The notes: generated by a model from the letters alone, not told the origin. Counted from the first letter of the stretch, positions 1-11,252 are shown. The stretch is DNA of 64,000 nucleotides from Apricaphanius iberus (GCA_028564705.1 JAPXFQ010002470.1:1-64000), one strand, 5' to 3'. Translations and numbers: made by a program.

Positions 1-165
1 TGTTTTTTACAGCTTGCAATAAAACTCACCCCAGAGTTTTATGACTTAAAAGCTTACCTGCATAAACAATAGTGACAGACCCATTTTTACAACCATGCAA
101 ACTATATAAACAGTCTTTTACCTTCTGAATAATAAAAGTTTAAACCTTATGCAGAATTACCACAC
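1..165 (-). mobile_element. LTR fragment related to the element-A LTR
   Basis: This matches the last ~165 bases (plus reading) of the LTRs at 13027-13693 and 21151-21815. Shared stretches include the ...ataaaactcac-cc-agagttttatgactt... block, the 'acaaccatgcaaactatataaa' block and the terminal 'ccaca'. The window edge cuts the left side. The element-A LTR orientation is minus, so minus is assigned here. No polypurine tract follows, so it may be a solo LTR or the primer-side LTR of a copy lying to the left. Confidence 0.75.
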
Positions 166-436
166 ACCCCACGCAAGCATGTGAGCATCGGGTCTCCAGG
201 TGATGTCAGTTCATTTTTATTCTGTTTTCTGCATTTATTCACCTTGTCCTTCCCTCTAGCTTTTGCCAAATTTCTGACAGGATCAGTATTTCAAACCTGA
301 ATTAAAAATCAAAATTAATTGCAATATGAACCCAGGGCTGGAAACAAGAGCAATTTTATTCACAGCAAACTCTTATGCAAATAAAAGCTGTCAGTGTCTT
401 TATTGCTTTATTATTTTTTTTTTTACTAAAAGAGGA

Positions 437-750
437 TTATAATAATACATTACATTTATATAGTGCTTTTTGAGACCCTCATTGTGCTTTAGCATTCCAT
501 TATTTATTCACCTTGACACGCTGGTTGAAGCAAGCTACATTTGTAGCAACAGCTGCTCTGGGGCAAACTAACATAAACAAGGCTGCCATATCGTGCCATT
601 GGCCCCTTTGGCCAACATCAGGTGGCATGGTAGATGAAGTGTCCTGTCCAAGGACACAAAATGTAGAATGTGGAAGCAGGAATTGAACCTACAATTTCTG
701 GGTCACAGGCCACAGCCATCCCCATAATAACATTAGTACATAAGACTTTT
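437..750 (-). mobile_element. tRNA-headed SINE-type interspersed repeat
   Basis: Read on the minus strand, it starts with a degenerate tRNA-like head (a B-box-like ggttcaattcc near 685). It continues through 'gtgtccttggacaggacactt' and ends in an 'aaagcac...tatataaatg' tail. Related copies lie at 31530-31645 plus 32386-32530 and at 37655-37875. This architecture is common in fish SINEs. I do not assign a named family. Confidence 0.6.
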
Positions 751-807
751 ATAGTTCTTTATTGGACACTCAAAGACGTTTAACAGTAGAAGACAACGCA
801 GATAGTT

Positions 808-1440
808 TTAAGAAAAAGCCAGATTGAAGAGGTGGGTTTTGAGTACTGATTTAAAGTTTGGGAGTGAGTCTGTGTTTCTGAAGGGCTTTGGGAGAGAGTT
901 CCTGAGGGTGGGGGTGGTGATAGCAAAGACTCGGTCCCCCAGGGTGCCCGCTGAGTGGAAGTGGTGGGTGGATAGGTGTTGCTGCAGGAGCTCGGTTAGG
1001 TAGGGTGGGGCCAGGTTATGGAGGGATTTTATAGGTGAGGAGGAGGAGTTTGTATTGAATGCGATATTAAACAGGGAGCCAGTGGAGCTGCTGGAGGACG
1101 GGGGTGATGTTTTCTCTTGACCGGGTCTGGGTGAGGAGGCAGGCAACAGAGTTCTGAAAGTATTACAGTATTTGGAGATGACGGTTAGGAAGTCCATAAC
1201 GAAGGCTGTTGCAGTAGTCAAGTCTGGACGTGATGGAAGCGTAAATGATTATTTCAGCTGTTGACTGTGTAAGGGAGGGGCGGAGGCGGGCAATGTGGTG
1301 GAGGTGGAACAAGGATCTTTTAGTGATATGGTTAATGTGTGTTTGGTATGAGAGGTTGGAGTCAATATGATGCCAAGGTTGCGTAAAGAGGGGCAGGGGG
1401 TGACATTGTGACCATCAATGAGTTCACCAAATATTATGTA
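808..1440 (-). pseudogene. L2/CR1-like LINE ORF2 3' fragment (RT C-terminus)
   Basis: On the minus strand, three frames together give the familiar tail of an L2/CR1-group reverse transcriptase. A segment around 1250-1400 carries a 'SRLDYCNSL' motif preceded by a thumb-like stretch. Next comes 'ENITPVLQQLHWLPV' near 1080-1110, then the C-terminal 'LAPPYLTELL ... GDRVFAITTPTLRNSLP ... FKSVLKTHLFNLAF' ending at 808. The frames break several times, so it is a dead copy, and the catalytic RT core upstream is absent. The 3' UTR boundary is not clear. The clade call rests on motif similarity only. Confidence 0.75.
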
Positions 1441-1796
1441 ACAAATTGAGAGTAATAGCAACCCTAGTGTTGCTGCAACTTCAATATATACACAAATATT
1501 AATCAAGAGAGCCTATATTTCTGATCACTGGTAAATTTCTAATTATTCAAGGGCCCACAAAATCAGCATGGCAAGCAGTATAGCACACTCCTTACAATCA
1601 TGTTTATACTGTTTGAAGAATATTCCACTCCATCTGTGTTTAGTTTGGCATTTTTGTCAGTTTGGATCAGTGACCCCCTAGCTGAGAAGCTGGATTTTCA
1701 GCTAAAACGCAGGCCCAGCCAGCCAGAACTTGCCCTAATAATAAAAGATGAGGAGGTGGAGAAAAACAAATAAGTATTTTTATTCTTAGTATTCCT

Positions 1797-1945
1797 TCCA
1801 ACAGACAGTTTTGGGTAGTAACGCAATACAGGTACCGTATTTAGAACACTAATTATGAGTAACTGTATTCCGTTGCAGTTACTATTTTTAAACATGGTAT
1901 TCGGAATACAGTTACTTTTGTAATGCCATTGGAATACTTGTGTAT
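1797..1945. mobile_element. Possible non-autonomous hAT-type terminal fragment
   Basis: The stretch is rich in 'gtaacgcaatac / gtaactgtattccgttgcagttac / ggaatacagttac' repeats. These resemble the ends of fish non-autonomous DNA elements built of TAACG/GTTAC motifs. No clear terminal inverted repeat or target duplication could be fixed, so both boundaries and family are tentative. Confidence 0.35.
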
Positions 1946-2621
1946 TTCCACTTTCCACCTGAAATATGAATATATAAGTTTTGGGAAATGTGTGTCTCCC
2001 ATAATACTATCCCACAGTACCCCTAAACAACATGCCACCGAAACCAGAGATATCCTATGGCCGAAACACTCCCGACCTGCAGGCACCAATATTAATGTGA
2101 GTTGCCAGGTATGGATTCAGAGCAGGGGGGGTTGGAGCCACAACCGCGTCCAAATAAATCTACTAGCAGTGAAAGAAATGATACATTCAATTGCACTCTC
2201 TCACAGTTCATTTTTTTTCAAGCGATCCTAGATTTAATTTGAGCTTTCCTGACAAAAGCCCGAGCAAAGCCATGGTGATTAAAACGGGGGAAAAGATCAA
2301 ATCTGTCATAGTGTCACACCGCTTATGCATCTGGTGTCAAACTGCAAAGTATGCAGGCAAACTCTAGTGATTGCTGGAGCATCTGTAATTTGGTATCAAT
2401 TAATGAAACGGCATATTCGTATTACCACCTTCAATATTTTTTGCAAAGGTTAGTGATGATCCAGGTGGGAAAATTCTTACATTTTTGAGTAAACCTTTGT
2501 GGTGGGTTTCAAGGAACAATATCGCTGCACATTAACAATGTCAACAGCAAACTAAAACAAAGCATCCGGCTGGCCAGCCTTTCAAGGTATTGAAAGTCAC
2601 GAAAAAATTGAAAGACACTGA
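1946..2621. other. Unassigned spacer
   Basis: No coding motif, recognised repeat or RNA gene is apparent. The frames that are open here are short and lack recognisable domains. Confidence 0.5.
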
Positions 2622-2965
2622 CACTTTTATTTGCAACCTCACCCATTCAGATCCATAGTTGAACACACCCAGTATTTTTTCATAGTTTAGACTCACTAAC
2701 CCGAGCGTCAATAATTCTTGTATCCTGCCTAAGGAGTGTTTCTCATCTCTTCCAGTCTCGGCCCAGGATAAGGGAGGAACCCTGTACTGGTACAATACTG
2801 CTCTGTAAAAACAAGTTGTCCTTCACTGTGAAATCAGCTTGTTCCTTTTTGAAATAATAAGGCAGGTTATATGAAACTTCATATAAAAATGTTTGCCCAA
2901 ATATAGGTAAAGCATGTTATACAAAAATGCTTTTAAAACTGTTCACAAAGATATGGTATTCCTCA
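2622..2965 (-). mobile_element. Element B, 3' LTR (5'-truncated on the plus strand)
   Basis: It aligns along its whole length with 25061-25406, for example in the 'acacttttatttgcaacctc' start, the 'cggcccaggataagggagg' middle and the 'aagatatggtattcctca' end. The right-hand copy starts about 235 bases earlier, so this LTR has lost one end. It is followed at 2966 by a polypurine-tract complement, which identifies it as the 3' LTR of a minus-strand element. Confidence 0.8.
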
Positions 2966-2978
2966 ATTCCCTCTTTTC
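2966..2978 (-). other. Element B polypurine tract
   Basis: Plus strand 'attccctcttttc' reads on the minus strand as a purine run (GAAAAGAGGGAAT) immediately upstream of the LTR. The same position in element A (13694) has a closely similar tract. Confidence 0.75.
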
Positions 2979-4024
2979 ATCCGTGTTAATCACGGATGAA
3001 GTACTTTCTCTGAATGTCTCCTCCAGCATTATCTCAAATTTAAAACAAAAAATATAAATTCTGTAACTAATTTAAGAATGTAGAGAAAGTACGCTTCAAA
3101 AACAATACATTTAGTGACCTTAAAACATGAACTTGCATATGACACACTTAAATAATGTAACTTCAAAAGTCAAACTTGAGGTCAAAAATTCAAAATGTAA
3201 ATAGCAAATACACTTGTAACCTTAAAATTGTAATATGAAAAAATGTAAATGTTGATATACCCTCTTTTGACCTAATCTAAGTCCCTTATTTTAAATTACT
3301 CCATTAAAGGCTAGCTGTAGCAATCCCCAAAAATAAACACACAGAGTTAAAACCCAAAATGTAAATAATAAGAATAATAATGTCTAAATGTAAAGAAATA
3401 ACAAAAAATCACTAAGTCTAACTTTGAATGTATGTTAACACTGTGGAGGAGGCCCCAGAGAAAAACAAAACAAATGAATACCCACAAGATAATTAGAAAA
3501 CACAATTGACATTCTGTTAACATTCTGAAATAAATCAAACTTAAGGTTTTAAGAAACCTGTGAAATAGAAGGTGTTAAGTCACCTGTAAAAATTAAGAGT
3601 CCTTCCCTGTCTTTATATCTTTATCTGGCTGGTCATACCTTTGTCTGGGGCTCGAACTTCGTCCCCAGTAGCCCTTGAAACCTTTTCTCAGGTCAGCTAA
3701 TCTATCTAACTATCTAGAAAACCCTCTTAGGCAGTGTTAAGACACTGCACCTGTGAATAAAAATGGTTAATTAAATGATTAAAAATAATTAAAACCTGTA
3801 AAATGAAAATATGTGGTTAAAAAGTCTATTCAGTCTTTTCTTAATATATTTTTATCTTCTCTTCTTCTTTCCTCACTCTCGTTGTAGCCCCTCTACTGGC
3901 AACTGGCAGCTGCGAGAGCGATGTAACAGAGCTGATCAGTGTGGAGTACTCCTGGTTTTAGCTTTCCAGCTTTAACAGAGCTGATCAGTGTGCTTTCCAG
4001 CTTTTTTTCTTTCAACTGTTTCAG

Positions 4025-4066
<42 letters not shown>

Positions 4067-5082
4067 TATCTTCTGCCCCTGTTGGAAGATCCCTCTGAGA
4101 CTGCTGGCAGCTGCAGGGGCGTTGTGAAGCTGGTTGAGTTGTGATCTTTCCTCCTCTTCTGTATATCCCTCTTTGAGATGGCAATTTCAATTGCTCATCT
4201 CCCCCATTGGCACATAGATCACAATGGATCATTAATAGCAACCCCCAAACCAATCTTCAGGGTGAGTTAGGCCCCGCCTCCTTTGGCTTAGCTTCAGCTG
4301 TATGAGCTTGGTCAAAACCTTACTCACCCTCTTTAGATGTAATCCTGGAAATCCTGAAAGGAATCTGTAACCCCCGACCGGAGTCACTGTGTTGTATGTA
4401 GTCAATCACCACCTATCCACCTAACCCTACAGGTCTTAAAAAGATCCCATCACAGGTGTGACAATAGGTAAAAAGTGTCCCCAAACCTGGCCTTCATAAA
4501 ATTTAATCCAAGCCGTAATTTATTGAAAAAATGTTAAACCTACTTATTATTTTGCATAACCCTTCTAAATTCCAAATATGTTTAAGTGCCACAACCATAC
4601 ATTATCACTTCGCAAAAAATTAAGTCCTAAATTGTGTATTGCCCTGAACCAATCTGCTAGACAGACTTGGTTGGCCTGTCACAGTCATCCCCTATATACA
4701 AGTCACATTTATTTTTGATTAAAAGATTTTGTTTTATATCCGGTGGGTCATTAAGTTAAAAAGAGTCATAATCTGAAAAAGAATTAGCCTAGAATGTTGG
4801 TCACTGTATTAGATCTTTGCTATATCATTTCCTGAGTCCTGAGTACCCCAGCAGAATGTTTTGTCCAATTGGAGATTATTTTCTGCCAGTTACTTCAGCC
4901 TTTTTTCTTATTTAATATCCATGGTGATAGGAGGAGTATATACCCAAATGACCACTTATGTAATTTTGATATATTATAGTAATGCAAATACACCCTTTAA
5001 AATGCAACAATTAAACTGTTATTTAACATTGGAATGTAGGCTACAGGTTACTTCCTGTATAAAAAGCTAACTTTTAGATTCG
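2979..5082 (-). mobile_element. Element B, 3' part of non-coding internal region
   Basis: No gag or pol frame is present. Several blocks align with the element-A internal region. 'agaaacctgtgaaatagaagg' is at 3549 and 14184, and 'ctcttaggcagtgttaa' is at 3723 and 14398. 'aaaaagtctattcagtcttt' is at 3817 and 14472, and 'ccctctttgagatggcaattt' is at 4168 and 14748. Beyond about 4330 the alignment fades. The LTR of the Gypsy element begins at 5083. Confidence 0.75.
4026..4064. repeat. (AT)n microsatellite
   Basis: About 19 uninterrupted AT dinucleotides lie inside the internal region of element B. The small open frames over it, on both strands, are repeat artefacts. Confidence 0.95.
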
Positions 5083-6264
5083 GGTAACACCCCTATGGAG
5101 GTGTTCACAGGGTAAGATCAAAAGTAGTGTGCAACACTAAGGTTCAGACCAGTAAGATTTAGCTAGGTTAAACTGCTGGAGTATATTTGAAGGCAAGTGA
5201 AGTAAAAAAAAAAATAAAACACAGACCAGAGTAAAAGTTTAAATTGCCGGCTTATTATTAGGAAATAATAATACATGGACAAAACACATTAACATACAAA
5301 ACAAAAAATATTGATTTTTTTTAACGAATCCAGACACCATACAGATGAACAACTTAATGTCCCCTTTTTGTTGGAAATTGTTAAGTTTGGTTAATTTCTA
5401 CTGTTTCAGCTTTTTCTTTTAAACCTCCATTTAGATTTAAAACATTTAGTTCTAATTTTGTTGTAGAAATAGGTTGCAACCTTTAACTAAGTCTTGATTC
5501 AAGTTATCTGATATCTAGTTCTTTTCTTTTGAGTTAACTCAGTTTAGAATAATTCATTAATTTCTGTTCTATTATTCAGTTTAATTTTAGGTTTGGAGCA
5601 AAAGCTAATTTCCCTTTTACATTCAACCCTTTGTTAATTGACCATCACCGAAATAAATTGCATAGAAAAACAATTAACTTCTTACAATTATTTCAGTATC
5701 AGGCAATTACATGAACAGTGGAAATTTACAAACTAAAAATGATTCAGCAAAAGGCTGTATAGATCTGTAAATCACAGAATACAAGTTCACTTTCAATAGT
5801 TCTGAATAGCATTTCCAAATTTACTGTCCGCTGCAGTTCTGCAAGGATAAAAAATGAGCAAATCCCACCATTTTAGAGGAAAACCAGGCAAAAAGACCAC
5901 CGGAGGGCGCTCTGCTCACGACAGCTAAGAACATCAATGGGTGACTCGCCATCTCGGTTATCCACGTGGTCTCTCGAGTCCGTTCTGGCTGGAACTCGTC
6001 AACCCACACTAAAAGGCCTTTATAAACACCATAAGGTGTGCATAAATAAATAAAATAAAACACTAGGTAGCTTTAAAATAATTGAACATTCCAATTCCTG
6101 TCCCAACCTACACTGACGAGGTGCACAGTTACCAAATGGTGGACAGATAACCGCAGGAGGAAGCCATTAAATTAACAGCAGGAGTCTCTGTTTAGCATTC
6201 AAATGCATCAAGTTCTTCACCGTTTTACCAGTAAACTACATATATCTACTACCTTAAATCCGCA

Positions 6265-6308
6265 TTTACATGAAAGAATTGCACATTTACATGAAAGAAT
6301 TGCACATC
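6265..6308. repeat. Tandem duplication of a 21-23 bp unit
   Basis: 'atttacatgaaagaattgcac' occurs twice back to back immediately before the SINE. It may be a by-product of the SINE insertion. Confidence 0.8.
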
Positions 6309-6310
6309 CA

Positions 6311-6653
6311 TCCATCCATCCATCCATTTTCTTAACCGCTTAATCCTTAATGGGTCACGGGGGGCTGCTGCCTATCTCCAGCTGTCAACGGGCGAGAGGC
6401 GGGGTACACCCTGGACAGGTCGCCAGTCCATCACAGGGCAGGACAAACAACCATGCACACACTCACACCTAAGGACAATTTGGTGAGATCAATTAACCTG
6501 ACAGTCATGTTTTTGGACTGTGGGAGGAAGCCGGAGTACCCGGAGGGAACCCACACACGGGGAGAACATGCAAACTCCATGCAGAAAGACCCTGGGCCGG
6601 GATACGAACCCACAACCTTCTTGCAGGGCAACAGTGCTAACCACTGCACCACC
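6311..6653 (-). mobile_element. tRNA-headed SINE with (ATCC)n tail
   Basis: On the minus strand it runs from a tRNA-like head ('ggtggtgcagtggttagc', a box-A-like stretch, then 'gggttcgtatccc', a box-B-like stretch) through the 'ggagtttgcatgttctcccc' and 'cggcttcctcccacagtcc' core. It ends at 'cttaaccgctta' and a tccatcca repeat tail (6306-6328, plus strand). The same element is at 27071-27421 (plus), and a diverged copy is at 28548-28785. It is inserted in the Gypsy LTR. Confidence 0.85.
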
Positions 6654-7249
6654 GTAGTTACATTGCACAAATATTTCTTTAATAAAAATAATACAATTCT
6701 TTCACTCAACAAGTCCCCTTCGTCAATTAACAAAAACGTCTCCAAATGGAAAAGGTTGGAACAACCAAAAATAGTTTCTTCAAATCTCCCTCTCAACAGG
6801 AACAAAAAAGTTATAACTTTTTTCAAAGCAACTTATCCGCTTTTCTGCTTCTTTCGCTCCTTCTCTGCCGCAACTCTGAGTGCTACTTGTCTATTGTGAG
6901 TGAAAAACTAGTGATGAGGTTAGCTCTGTTAGCTCATGGGTTAGCTGTTGCCAGTCACATGGGCCACGCTGCAAAATTCTCTTTCAAAACAAAAGTCTGA
7001 ACACATTCTTTTTTTTTATAAGCAATTTTACATGAATAAACAAAAAGAATTTGATATTTTTGAACCTTTTATTTAAAAAAAAATTTACAACCAAAATATT
7101 GTATCATGAATTATAATATTTGAGGTTTTTTATTATTTTTTAACCGTTATGAACTATTTACTTAATATTTATCATTTGTATTATATCTCTTATGACTGTT
7201 TTTATTGTCTGGCTTTTATTTATTGAGTGCTATGTTAACCAGGGTTACA

Positions 7250-7261
7250 CCCTCCCCTCTT
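7250..7261 (-). other. Gypsy polypurine tract
   Basis: Plus 'ccctcccctctt' is AAGAGGGGAGGG on the minus strand, abutting the LTR at 7249. This is the expected plus-strand primer position for a minus-strand LTR element. Confidence 0.85.
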
Positions 7262-7389
7262 AACTCTATGCAAATCCCTTTGCATAATACATAGTTTAAA
7301 CAACTTTTACTTCATGTAGTTCAATAGAATTTGTGACAGCTTCACTTAAGCTTTGAAAAAGAGATTGAACTATGCAAATAAGAGGGTTT

Positions 7390-8906
7390 CCCAACTGAGG
7401 ATAGGTTAGCTGTTTGGGGATCTTTCTGTCTCTAAGAGACCTCCTTACACTTTGCTCTGTGCTGGAATCATTTATTTCTTTTTCGTTGGTTCCAGCTGTC
7501 TCATTTTCATCTGTATTGTCATTCGCCTTTTCTCCTATTTCAGTTTCAGGTAGGTTCTCAATTTCTAGTAGGTTTTCTGTTTTTGGTACATTCCCAGTTC
7601 CATTTTCTGAATCTGGTAAGATCTCACAATCAGGTATTCTGTTTTCTTCTAGTGTTTGGTCATATCGGTTCCGTTGTCATAATCAGGTAAGTTTTCAATT
7701 TCAGGTCTATTTAGGCCCTCTGGAACTGAGTTACCTGAATTGTATTGCTCAACAGTAGGACTTTGGTAAGTGCTCAAAGGATTAACTACCCTGTATTTTC
7801 ATCAAATGTCCTTGATATTTATTCAAGAGGACCTGGGGAGTAATACAGTGAGTAGCTATCATTTTCCTCAAATTTATGTGTAAGGTCAGAATCGGTTGTA
7901 TGGTTTTGGCGTGTGCTCGGTCTGCAGGGTTTATCTTTTACTGCAGGTGAAGTTTCAGGCAAAGTTGATAGAAACCGACATGGCAACAAGAGGTCTCTGT
8001 GGAGAGTTTGAGTAGGACTGTCTTGATGTTCAGGCTTAACTGTATACACGGGTAAGTTACCTTTTTGGCTCACAATAACATGAACAGTGGAATCCCACCT
8101 GTCTGCTAACTTGTTTTTACCTCTAAGCCTGACATTTTTCACAAGCACAGGATCACCAACATCAAGGACAGATTCAGTAATGTGTTTGTCATATCGTACT
8201 TTGTTTCTTTCCGCCATTTTAGCAGCACTTTCTACAGCTAACTTATAGCTCTTCTGAAGATGAGTTTTAAGCGCTTTGACATACTGTGAATGGGACAGTT
8301 GCTGGCGTTGATTCAAGGGGACATTAAAAGCAAGGTCAATAGGTAATCTGGGCTGCCTGCCAAACATTAACTCATATGGCGTGTAGCCCGTACTTTCATG
8401 TTTGGTGCAGTTATACGCGTGCACAAGCGGTTGGACGTAGTCATGCCAATGTCTCTTGTCCTCGTCCCTAAGAGTACCAAGCATGTTTAAAAGAGTCCTA
8501 TTAAATCTTTCCACAGGGTTTCCCCTGGGATGATAGGGTGTTGTTTTGACTTCCTTAATTCCTGCAAGGTTGCAAAGTTCTTTAATAGTTTTTGATTCAA
8601 AGTCTGCACCTTGATCACTATGACTTTTTTCTGGGAAACTGTAATGAATAATAAAGTTTTCCCACATGGCTTTGGCTACTTTTGGTTTAGAGTAGCGGTA
8701 GCGATTGCGTATTTTGTAAAAAAGTCTGTCATTACCAGAACATCTCTAGTGTTACTTTGGTCTGGTTCAATGGTTAGAAAGTCAATACAAAGTAACTCAA
8801 GGGGTCTAGTGACTTGAATGCTCACTAGGGGCGCTGCCTTCTATTTAAGTGTTTTTCTGCAAAAGCATCTCTGACAGGTTTTAATTTTTTGTTCAACATC
8901 CAAGGC
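7390..8906 (-). pseudogene. Gypsy Pol: integrase (core and C-terminal part), broken
   Basis: The integrase joins the cDNA copy to the genome. The main open stretch (7819-8667, 282 codons) has the second catalytic Asp in 'SDQGADFES' (about residue 18) and the Glu in 'GNPVERFNRTL' (about residue 53). A 'GYTPYELMFGRQPRLP' block follows, then a C-terminal module ('DVGDPVLVKNVRLRGKNKLADRW'). Upstream (8668-8906), in another frame, are 'CIDFLTIEPD' with the likely first Asp and 'LVMTDFFTKYAIATAT'. A frameshift next to 'NQK' separates them. Beyond the stop at 7819 the Pol tail can be followed with several stops (e.g. 'PEIENLPDYDNGT' near 7690). An in-frame stop also lies just before the zinc-finger piece at 8907. 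The integrase is therefore inactive as read. Confidence 0.9.
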
Positions 8907-9299
8907 CATTTATGGCCAGAAAAATCGAGCTTGTGCAAGGTCGAGTGTTTGGTCGATTCCGAGATTACCCATGTCATCGTGAAGGCTTTTTAAGATAATT
9001 TCTCTGAAATTTTCAAGAAGAACGAGTTGATATTGAATTTCCTCACCAACTTGTCTTTTTCTGTAAAGAATACCATTTTGCAACTCTAGTTTATTCAGCT
9101 CGCGCAGAAAGATGGTACACTGCAGAATTTCTTTGCGGATGGTAGGTGAAGTTGTTTCACCTGTTTCAAGTGGGTGTATGATTTCATTAATGGCAGGATC
9201 ACTCCATTGACTGTGTCTTATTTCTTCCTCAGAAATACTTTCAACAATGGGACGACCATCACATTGATCAAAGCTGTCCGGAATGGCTTGGGCAGACAT
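8907..9299 (-). pseudogene. Gypsy Pol: RNase H-integrase linker and integrase N-terminal part
   Basis: A 129-codon frame ends 'DLAQARFFWP' and a stop where Gypsy integrases normally continue into the HHCC zinc domain. The next bases encode 'MALDVEQKIKTCQRC'-like residues in the same frame, so the stop is a substitution within a codon. 'ILKSLHDDMGNLGIDQT' matches the H-containing half of the HHCC region, with the histidines poorly kept. It is part of the minus-strand pol series between RNase H and the integrase core. Confidence 0.8.
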
Positions 9300-9461
9300 G
9301 CACAGGGATGTTAATAGAGGACAGGTAAAAACACTGTCATCTGACCCCAGAGGCTGGTCAATTAGGTGCTTTTCGCATATTGCGCTGACTGCATTTTGAC
9401 AGATTTGAACAAAAATATCTGTACAAGATAAGAGGTGTTTGACAAACTGGCATATTCGTTC

Positions 9462-10057
9462 TTACACAAGGTCGTTTACTGGTTCTGAATGGGGACGGCG
9501 AGACAAGCCATCTGCATCGACGTTTTGTTTGCCTGCTCTATACTGAAGTTGGAACTCAAAGCATGACAGGGCGGACAACCAGCAAAAACTTGTTGCATCT
9601 AGTTTACCTGTGGACAAAAGGTAAGTTAGGGGATTACTGTCTGTGATCACTGTAAAAGGACTGCCTTACAGATAATCAAAAAATTTTCTGTGACAGCCCA
9701 CTTGACGGCTAAAAATTCCAGTTTGCGGGCAGGGTATCTTTTTTCACTTCTGGACAAACCTCTACTAGCGTAAGCTATTACGCGCATCTCCCCCATCTGT
9801 TCTTGATACAGGGCTGCCCCTAGTCTTGTTGTACTAGTATCTGTATGCAAGATGTAGGGAAGTTTGGGGTTTGCAAAACCCAACACTGGAGCTTTGGTAA
9901 GTTTGTCTATTATTGTTTTGAAAGCTTGCTGGCAACTTTCAGACCACCTATCCCCAAAAGGGGCCTTTTGCTCAAAGTACTGGACACTGTCGGTCTTAGG
10001 ATGGTGGTTCTTTTTTAAGGGTGGGTACCCAGCAGTAAGACTGGTCAGAGGTTTCAC
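9462..10057 (-). pseudogene. Gypsy Pol: RNase H domain, frameshifted
   Basis: RNase H removes the RNA template during cDNA synthesis. The first frame (9647-10057) has 'YILHTDTSTTRLGAALYQEQ' with the first acidic residue, then 'RKLEFLAVKWAV' with the Glu. The frame then shifts, and 9462-9650 continues with 'ITDSNPLTYLL' carrying the next Asp and 'FQLQYRAGKQNVDADGLSR', the classic end of the Gypsy RNase H domain. The upstream portion joins the RT connection region. At least one frameshift sits between the halves, near 9650-9670. Confidence 0.88.
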
Positions 10058-10061
10058 AATC

Positions 10062-11103
10062 TTAGAGAAATTTTTTAATTAACCGCCTATAGTACCCGGC
10101 AAAACCTAGGAACTGGCGTAGCTCTTTTAGATTTCTGGGCCTTAGCCATGTTTTTAGAGCAGCAACTTTATCAGGATCTGTCTCGACTCCATGATGGGAA
10201 ACTATGTGTCTTAAGTACTTGACTGATGTCTGAAAGAACCTGCACTTTTCAAGGGACAATTTCAGACCCTACTCGCGGAGGCGATTAAGTACGTGGAGAA
10301 GGCGTGTCTCGTGTTTTTCAAGGGTGTCAGAAAACACTATAAGGTCGTCTAAAAAAAACTAAAACTTCCTTAAGGTTGACATCCCCCATACACTTCTCCA
10401 TAAGCCTTTGAAAGGTGCTGGGAGCGTTTGTTATGCCCTGGGGCATTCTTTTGAACTCCCAAGAACCTAAGGGACATACAAAGGTAGTTTTGCGCTTGTC
10501 TTGTTTGTCAACTTCAATCTGATAGTAGCCACTCTTAAGGTCTAGAACCGAGAACCACTTGGATCCGGTGAGGGCAGAGAATGTCTCCTCCAAGTTTGGA
10601 AGTGCATAGGCATCTTTGATTGTGTGGAGATTTAACTTGCGGTAGTCTATGCGTAGTCTTATGTCACCGTTTTCTTTCCTCACCACTACTATTGGTGATG
10701 CAAAGGGGCTCTCAGACTCACGGATTACGCCTGCTTCACTCAGCTCTTTCAAATGCCTTCGAACTGCATCAAGATCTTGTGGCCTGATCGGACGCGGTCT
10801 ATGCTTAAAAGGCGTCTCATCACTCAACTTTATTTGGTGTTTTACTTTGCGTGTACAGCCAAAGTCAGTGTCAGATTGCGCAAAAACCTCAGGCATCGCA
10901 CTGAGTTTCTGTGTGATTCGGTCTTTCCATTCATTTGGGACTGGAGAGTCACCAAAGTTTAGGTTCAATGAGGCCGGTTCGCCTGACTTTTCCCTGGAGG
11001 TTTGAGTCCAGTTGGTTGAGACGACTTCCTGAATTGCATGAATTTCAGCAACAACACTTTTTGTAGGAATGATTATGTCATGTTTACTTTCATTGCGTAA
11101 CAC
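10062..11103 (-). pseudogene. Gypsy Pol: reverse transcriptase, frameshifted at the catalytic site
   Basis: This is the enzyme that copies element RNA to DNA. Reading from 11103 down, it contains 'HRPRPIRPQDLDAVRRHLKEL', 'GVIRESESPFASPIVVVRK' and 'DIRLRIDYRKLN'. 'WFSVLDLKSGYYQIEV' with the first catalytic Asp (near 10540) and 'MPQGITNAPSTFQRLM' follow. The frame ends at 'VLVFF' because of one extra base in a T/A run near 10351-10358. The neighbouring frame there reads the expected Asp-Asp pair. The thumb and connection ('YLRHIVSHHGVETDPDKV', 'LRQFLGFAGYYRR') continue at 10062-10259. The order is that of Ty3/Gypsy Pol. Confidence 0.92.
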
Positions 11104-11252
11104 AACACGAAATCTTTGGAAAGGTTTGTCTGGAATGGTAAGTAAGCTGTTTGTGATTAGAATACACCTGGTAAGGAAGATGTAGAGGGTGGCTCAAGTA
11201 CAACCCACTTGTCTGAGGTTTTGGTTTTTATATGGGCTAAGCCCTCCAAGAC

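Larger units (their letters stand above)
5083..7249 (-). mobile_element. Gypsy element 3' LTR (with internal SINE insertion)
   Basis: It is paired with 22448-23916: both begin '(g/t)gtaacacccctatggagg' and end '...ccagggttaca', the TGTAAC/GTTACA inverted tips of an LTR, although the first T here is changed to G. It is 2167 bases against 1469 for its partner. A SINE at 6311-6653 explains part of the difference. A further unshared ~0.3 kb at about 6035-6310 is either a second insertion here or a deletion in the partner. The minus orientation follows from the pol frames and from the primer site at the other end. Confidence 0.88.

Noticed and set aside
2541..2795. A frame sharing 'YQYRVPPLSWAET' with 25058-25306
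   Set aside because: The shared peptide comes from the LTR pair of element B. It has no domain and no consistent start.
6453..6899. A 148-codon plus-strand frame (and its counterparts at 26938-27324)
   Set aside because: These are shadows of the tRNA-headed SINE; the same residues recur wherever the SINE is.
10649..11005. Plus-strand frames over the Gypsy RT and protease
   Set aside because: They are antisense shadows of minus-strand pol with recognised catalytic motifs.
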